Shown here piece after piece: positions 57,966 to 64,000 of a stretch of 64,000 nucleotides of DNA. Every line of letters begins with the position of its first letter. Positions within the stretch are counted from its first letter, which is position 1. The stretch spans positions 11,751,309 through 11,815,308 of the forward strand of contig CM043959.1 of NCBI GenBank assembly GCA_014529385.2. The letters run 5' to 3'. The position numbers were made by a program, and so were the translations under genes. Under the pieces are notes generated by a model. That model made no database searches. It was not told the DNA's origin and saw nothing but the letters and a program-made list of their open reading frames with translations. The DNA comes from Adiantum capillus-veneris. Its lineage: Eukaryota > Streptophyta > Polypodiopsida > Polypodiales > Pteridaceae.

Positions 57966-59108
57966 ACATGGATTGCAATCCATGTTTGGAAGCCAAACTA
58001 ACTTTATTTGGCACCAACAAAATTGGCATGATTAGTAGGTCCTTCGGTACTAATTTTTTTGAGAATGAACCTCTGACTTGGAAATTAGGTCAGTTTTGGC
58101 ACTTGCTTTGAATGATTACAATACTGGGCTTTTGGTTTGGTTTTTGATATCCAAATTCACTTTTGAAAAAACCACTAGACTCCTTGTGATGGGATCTAGC
58201 TATAGTGCAAGTTTGGTATCAATCTATGACAAAGGAACATGGATCATGATCCATGTACCTATGTGTCAAATTGCACTAAAACTTAGAGCACACACCTTCC
58301 CCTTGGTCCACTAATGTCTACTTTATGCTTTTTGTGTGCTTTGGACGTTTTTAGGTCAACCAAAAGTCAATCTTTAGGTCTATTTACGGGTTTTCACCTT
58401 GGACTTTTTTTTGCCCTTTTGACCCACTTTTTGAACTTTTTGACAATAGTTCTTTTGGGAAATGTTCTTCAGATCTTACTAATTATCCACCTATCAAATT
58501 TCAGCTCAAAATCCATATGAGGTACATGGATCGCGATCCATGTTGGGCCTCATTTTGACATGATATTTGGTCAACTTATAATCTTGGTTATGGTGATACT
58601 CTTCCCCAAATCTTTTTGGATTTGAACAACTTTTGCCCAGCCAAAAGCAAGATTTTGTGTCTGCTTTGTGGTTTTTGGCTATCAACTATTTTTTGGTGTT
58701 TGATCAGCTTTTTGCACTTTTTTGTTGTGGTCTCTTTTGGAAAAGTTGATCTACTAGTTATGAGGGATGCACTGGTCAAATATTATCCCAAAATGTCTAC
58801 CAGGTACATGGATCGTGATCCATGTTGGGGAAAGCACCTTGGGATGAATTTTGGTTTTGCAGGTTCCTTCTTGCCTATACAAGCCAAATCTCACCCCTTT
58901 TTCAATTTGGAACTCTAAAAGGTCAATTTACCAGGTGTTTACTAGATTTCTAAGGTTTTTTGCAGATTGATCTAATTTCTTGATTTTAGATATTCTTTAG
59001 CAGTCTATTTCTGTCAAACTTAGGCTTTTGGTATTTGGAATCAAGCTCAAACAAATGGGATAATTTTTAGTCAATTGGTAATAGAGGTACATGGATCACG
59101 GTCCATGT
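57966..59108. repeat. Palindrome array 2, about 280-bp period
   Basis: Five 20-bp cores lie at 57966, 58237, 58524, 58806 and 59089, at steps of 271, 287, 282 and 283 bp. The first three are perfect palindromes with centres TTGCAA, TCATGA and TCGCGA; the fourth has one mismatched pair and the fifth two. Between cores there is only loose similarity, such as TTTTTGG and CTTTTGGGAAA-like words. No coding frame runs through it. Confidence 0.88.
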
Positions 59109-59591
59109 TCCTATGTAAAATTTAAAAAAAATTACTCAAATAGTTTCTTGCAAACCTGGTTATCCCTTTTTTCAAGGTCTTGTTGGTTTTGATTCAAGTT
59201 TGATGCTCTGACCATCAAATTTTTACTTTTTTTAGAGTTATGGTCTTTTGTACCCAATTATGGTTCTATACAATTTTTACCCTGATGCTTTTAGTCCCAT
59301 TTGATGGTTGTAGTTGTTATTTAACCTACTCCTATGAACTAAAACAAATCTAGGAATAGAAATAAATTAAAAAATGCAAAAATAACAATGTAATAGATAA
59401 ATAAGCAGCCCTTACCAAGCGTAGAGAAAAAAAAGAATGAAATACCTTCTATATCTCACTCACAACTCTCCAGTCTCTACCAAGCACTAAACCCTCGCCT
59501 AGCTACTTTACTGCCTAAGTGTGTATGGGAATGGTTGTCAAAATATCTGAAAAGGAAGCTTTTTTGTACGACTAGGTCACTCACCACCTAA
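59109..59591. other. Non-coding stretch between array 2 and a primer site
   Basis: AT-rich DNA with no recognised domain. If the primer site to its right is real, this is part of a minus-strand retroelement leader. Confidence 0.4.
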
Positions 59592-59618
59592 GGATCGTGC
59601 TCCCCGGCAGCAGCACCA
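59592..59618 (-). promoter_or_regulatory. Candidate primer-binding site of element E
   Basis: The minus strand reads TGGTGCTGCTGCCGGGGA, close to TGGCGCCGTTGCCGGGGA, the primer site widespread in plant gypsy elements, with three differences. It lies one base after a possible LTR end (CCCGCTAACA). Transcription would run leftward into array 2. Confidence 0.55.
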
Positions 59619-59619
59619 A

Positions 59620-60430
59620 TGTTAGCGGGTCACCGTGGCTGGCACTAACATATGTCAATACTCAGGGACGCGACTCGGGATGGGGTACGGAGACTCTTTG
59701 AGATTGTTAGTCTCAAGAAGTGAACCTACGAAACTACACCATTAACTACGTTTAGAAAATCTATCACTCTCTAGTCCAAAAATCAACTTCATCGCTCTAG
59801 GTCATCAAGCGTTTTTGGCACCCAATAAGTTTGGATATCACCAAAACTCAAGGATGATTATTACAACACCTAAAGGCACAATCCTACCAAGTCTTATGGT
59901 CACCTGGGAAGGTACCAAAATCTCGATCCATCCCAAGAAATGTGCAAAAATTTGTAATAGAACTATTAAAAAAGGTAGCTCTATAGTATAAAAAAACTCT
60001 TCCAAGGTTGAAACATCAAAATATAACCATTTTAGCACTCAAATCCATGCATTTAGCTCAAAAACACATTGTCACAAACCACAACAATACTGAGAATTGT
60101 TACACTAAGATTAAAGAGCAAGAGATAAGGAACACGCTGCACTAAACGGAAACGAATTTTGATTTCTAGTCAAAGAGAAAGATTTATTACAAATTGTAGC
60201 AGACTTGGAGCTCACAATTGACGTCCAAAAATCCTCTCAGATAATGATGATGTTCCCTTTCAAACTAAGGGTTTTGACTCAAAAACTTGGGACCCTTTCC
60301 CACGGCCATTGGCCACTTTACAAGTCTCGTAGGTTCTAAGTGGGCAATAGAGAATAATACGCTAGATTACACTTCAAGAATCTTTACTAGCGCAATTACA
60401 AGGCTTCTTTTGAAAAACTGGATTGAATAC
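59620..60430 (-). repeat. Possible LTR of element E (outer border unknown)
   Basis: On the plus strand it begins TGTTAGCGGGTC beside the primer site, consistent with the CA end of a minus-strand LTR. No second copy is present and the right border is not visible; it must lie before the gag-like relic starting near 60430. Confidence 0.35.
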
Positions 60431-61260
60431 AGCAAAGTGTGGTGTGTAGCCGGCTTTTTAGGTGACAGTCTATTGTATCCACGAAACATGGGGCATACTG
60501 TTGCTCTCATACATACCCCTTGTTATAGTAACACTCTTCTATAGCGTGATTCATCCCTTTTTGCTCAAAGGCACACCATCTAGGTTGCTTAGCTTGTGGT
60601 GTAGAAAACGGGCTTATCCGTTTGAAAAGTTCCTCAACAAGTTTCTCTTGATTCATTGTTACTTCTCTCTTTTGTGTGGACTTTATAGAATAAGCTCCAC
60701 TTTGTTGTGATGATGCATCATCATCTAAGTCTTTGTAGTTGCCTTCCTTATAGAGAGACCAATTGTCTACTTCGTTATAGAGCCTCATTTAAATTTGAGC
60801 TCTTCTTCATATGAAAATCTTTATGAAGATCTATATTTCTCAATCCGTGGATAAATATCAGCATGAGTCAGGAGACTGAGTTGGCAATTCCTCCACTGGG
60901 TAGAATTTCACATAGTGTTTCAACCTTAGGGCTGCCTTTCTAATGAATTCTTCCTCTTTCTATTTGAACTTATGGATTTGTCAAATTGTATGATGAGCTA
61001 TCCCTCTTTGAGAGAAATATTCAATAAACTCATCAAATACCTCCTCCATTGATTCAAAATCTCTACGTTCAACAGAGTCAAACCAAGTTGCGGCATCCTC
61101 ATCTAGCGTTAACCCAAATCCCACAAATTGTGTGGAAAAATGTAGTACTTCCTCATCCTTAATGACACGCTCAAATGTTGCCATGTGGTCCCTTGGATCT
61201 CTATTTCTTGAATATTTCTTGTTAATTCATTTTTGGACTTGAGAGGGTCTGATCCTGTGG
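60430..61260 (-). pseudogene. gag relic of a gypsy element
   Basis: The minus strand reads MATFERVIKDEEVLHFSTQF with LDEDAATWFDSVERRDFESM, the core of a retrotransposon gag capsid domain. In another frame QPRWCAFEQKGMNHAIEECY, a zinc knuckle with Glu in place of the second Cys, resembles the first knuckle of element C (CQIVKWTNHETNEC). Stops separate the parts. No pol follows, so it is a fragment. Confidence 0.65.
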
Positions 61261-62000
61261 TGATCAACCATCCTAAACATGGGATCCTCTATTCCTCCTA
61301 TATAATCCCTTTCTGTCTTGGGATATGGTACATGATTTTGGATCTCAAATTCATCAAATTCTTAATTATACAACAACTATCAACCCTAACCGCTTACCTT
61401 AGAAGTCTCCTTGCAGTTGTTCCTTTGTCCTCGTTGCTTCCAAGTAGCTTTTCAATCTCGTAGAGTGCTTTGCAATTTCAACTGATTACCAGTTTGCAAG
61501 TTCCTTAGTTATGGCTATCTGTACAAAACTTTGCTCGGCAATTCTTTGTCAAATCAGTATTCCTCCCTTATTAATGTATAAAAAGACAAGACCCTTATAT
61601 GATCTCCAAATCCTAATCTGATAAGACAAATGGAATGCTAGGATATCATCAAAGACTTCTGGAGCAGTAGATTCTAAGTTTGAGCACTAAAATTGGTATG
61701 TGAGATCATAGGCATATGATGTCTATTCTCTCAGAATTGACTCAAACTTGAATCATGCACTCTCCTTGATGTCTTTACCCCAAAACTAGGCTTACTTTGA
61801 AGTTCTATCTCTTGTAGGTGGGTTAATCTCTCCTATGTAGGATTGGGTCGCTACTGGCTTATCTAAGAGGTTAACTAGGTCAAAATTGATCCAAATTGGG
61901 TGAAACTTGGTCCTTAGGCTTGCCTAGAGATGTTTCACACCCAAGGAAGCTCTATTGGCATTTTTGGTCACAGAATATTCTATTGAGACATCATACGCTA
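61261..62000. other. Unassigned sequence
   Basis: I recognise nothing here. It ends at the degraded border of the A3 LTR. Confidence 0.5.
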
Positions 62001-63140
62001 TGACCAGGATGGAAACACAAACAATGCCTCTATAATCACTCGACACACACTCTTAGGATGATACACACACACACACACACACACACACACTATGAGGCAC
62101 CACTCTGCTTACACAACCCAACTGGCCGAGACAGGGAACACACTAATGGAGTGAGAGAAGAGAGACTATCCATTTGCCCGCTCAACACAGACACATACAC
62201 ACACACACATACACAAAAGATAAGCTCAAAGAAGGATAATTTTTTATTTTTAGATACAATTGAGCTTGAGTCAAAACCAATGGGGCAAATAGCTCACACA
62301 ATATAGATGAAATATGCCAGATACAATCACAAATTTGAGCAAAGGCTTCGCTCATAGGAGAAACTTACATAGCCAAAATAGAAGGAAAAAGCGAGGAATT
62401 TGGAAAAATGTGCAGTACCATTGCATCTAGTACAGCCAAAAACCCCACTCTACAATATCAAAGTGCTTAAATCCAAGCTCGGATGAGCAGTTTATGGCCA
62501 AAACAGGCTCCAAAAACAGCAAAAATTCAGTTGCGGTTGTTCCTCCTATTCTCTCCAATTTTTTTCTATTTTTTCAGTGTCCACATTTCAATTTATCCCT
62601 TGGACACCTTTGGCCTTTTGATTGACCTCAAACGGACCCCGAACAGGCCAAAAAATGGCCACGTAGTGCGTTTTTGTTACCCTTCTACATCCATCCGCAC
62701 ACCTGGTACTCAACTTTTTCCAATAATGCATCCCTCAATCACGTGAAGTGGCCCCCAAATACAGTTCTCATGATCTGACCTTTCTGCATAATCATCACAA
62801 GAAAACATTCATGTTGTGTCCTTACTTACCCACGTCAAGTCTTGACCTCATTTAACCTCCTGATGCCACTAGATATCATCTAACGTGCACTTGCTTACCT
62901 CATGGCGTCGGCCTACTGATAGCTTCCTTGAGAAGTTTTACACTCTACCAACTCCTCATTAATATATAAAAACACACTGATATTGGTGACGATGAATCGA
63001 TGTACTATGTATACGCCGTCCTACCCACATGTGGGCCCCACGTAAACACCTGGCTATGGAAAATGGGTAATTCTTTATTTGATGCACCATGCATGTGTAT
63101 GTACATATGTGCAATCACTTCTTCCAAAAAACTCCTAACA
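62001..63140 (-). repeat. A3 LTR
   Basis: On the minus strand it starts TGTTAGGAG after AGGGGATGGGC and is colinear with the A1 and A2 LTRs. Its far end (TGACCAGGATGGAAAC on the plus strand) has lost the exact terminus. It contains (AC)n near 62065-62090. Confidence 0.88.
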
Positions 63141-63395
63141 TAATTTGCCCATCCCCTAGCCTACTAGATCATTCATGATCAGCAGCATCAAAAAGAGATA
63201 TGAGACTCGCCACGTCACAGGCCTCCTCATCCCTCACATTCATTACTTGTTCTTCACACAACTCATCTTGCTCCACCATCATTAATCTAGCATGATATAA
63301 TTTAAGACTCAATCCATTTATCATTGACTTATGTAGAATCCCATCCAAGTTAGCCAGCTACTAATATGTACCATTTGGAAAACATTCAACTACTG
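62001..63395 (-). mobile_element. A3: 3' end of a Tat-like element (LTR plus pol tail)
   Basis: Reverse complement of the A-family LTR (63140 down to about 62001), with the last 255 bp of the internal region at 63141-63395 matching A2 21190-21454. The internal part holds decayed integrase tail sequence (the GTTTTCC...GGTACATAT region of A2). It is cut at about 63395. Confidence 0.88.
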
Positions 63396-64000
63396 ATAGC
63401 CGTTTTTTTGGCTATCCAAATTGCCATAGTGAGCTACCTCACCCTACCAAAATCACCCAAACACTATGGCTATTCCTATCATTTCAATGTACATAGGCGT
63501 GTGTGAGTTAGGGGACTTTCCCCATATTTTCTTAAAAACTCTCAATTAGCTAGTCACTTGACTAGTTGAGCCAAAAAAAATTTAAAAAATTAAAAAAGGT
63601 ATATTATGGCCTCTTTGTGTGTAAATATTTCATTGTATATAGGGCCTAAATATAAGGATTTTTCATAATTATTTTGGTATTTATTTAAATATTTATACTT
63701 AGGTGTGTGTTATTTATGCTATGTACATTGACTCACCATTACCACAATTTTTCTTACCATACTCTTTATTCCATAAAGAAATAATTTCATGTAAGCTTCT
63801 CTTACTTTTTGTGTGGTCCCCACCCCTCCATATCAAGACGGCGGATCTGATGGTGAACCTGGTGGCCACTAGATCTATAGCGGAAGCAACAAAGTGGTTC
63901 AAGGTTCAACTAGCGGACGATATCTCATCACAAAGTGAGTCGAGTTCGAGCCTACTAGCAAGAGATCTAGCTCCACCTCGCAGGGGAAGCGTACTTATCC
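63396..64000. other. Unassigned, with a hairpin and an open frame at the right edge
   Basis: GATAGCC and GGCTATC around a T run at 63397-63419 form a short hairpin. From about 63781 to the window end one plus-strand frame stays open, ending MVNLVATRSIAEATKWFKV, LADDISSQSESSSS and LARDLAPPRRGSVLI. It could be the start of an exon or gag-like frame that continues beyond the window, or chance. Confidence 0.3.

Overview
The window looks like repeat-dominated nuclear DNA of a land plant with a large genome. The evidence is wall-to-wall LTR retrotransposons of both plant superfamilies: Ty3/gypsy (a chromodomain-tailed chromovirus family, a Tat-like family with two RNase H domains, and a third lineage with an extra 3' reading frame) and Ty1/copia. 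They are nested in each other, rich in (TC)n, (TG)n and (AC)n microsatellites, and riddled with stops and frameshifts. I see no convincing cellular gene, rRNA, tRNA or CRISPR array. The species cannot be fixed from the sequence; a fern or gymnosperm would fit this pattern, but that is a guess.

Layout. 257-3904: 5'-truncated chromovirus copy B1 (+). 3905-6869: unassigned DNA with long microsatellites. About 6870-16858: degraded chromovirus B2 (-), split by Tat-like element A1 (8877-15972, +), which is itself split by TIR transposon T1 (10983-12322). 16859-25134: copia2 (-), split by Tat-like element A2 (17092-22579, +). 26259-29865: copia1 (-) with an uninterrupted 1081-codon pol frame. 29866-39237: gypsy element C (-), carrying a second T copy, T2 (30949-32259). 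39238-48122: complete chromovirus B3 (+) with two LTRs and a 5-bp target duplication. 48123-49020: first array of 20-bp palindromes, continuous with the left flank of B3. 50459-53587: copia3 (-). 53588-about 56754: 3' end of element F (+), with a large coiled-coil reading frame directly before its polypurine tract and LTR. 56755-61260: second palindrome array, a primer-binding site with an LTR-like border, and gag relics (-). 62001-63395: Tat-like LTR copy A3 (-).

How the parts relate. B1, B2 and B3 are one chromovirus family at different ages; B3 gives the frame against which breaks in B1 are read. A1 and A2 are complementary deletion derivatives of one Tat-like family: A1 keeps gag and protease, A2 keeps RT end, RNase H, archaeal-type RNase H and integrase. 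None of the elements appears able to move by itself.

Most worth a second look: (1) the arrays of 20-bp palindromes at about 280-bp spacing; (2) two copies of a roughly 1.3-kb non-coding TIR element whose four ends all abut TTAA; (3) element C, with a second retropepsin-like domain and a basic tail between integrase and LTR; (4) the degenerate coiled-coil 3' ORF of element F; (5) a leader segment shared by a copia element and the Tat-like family.
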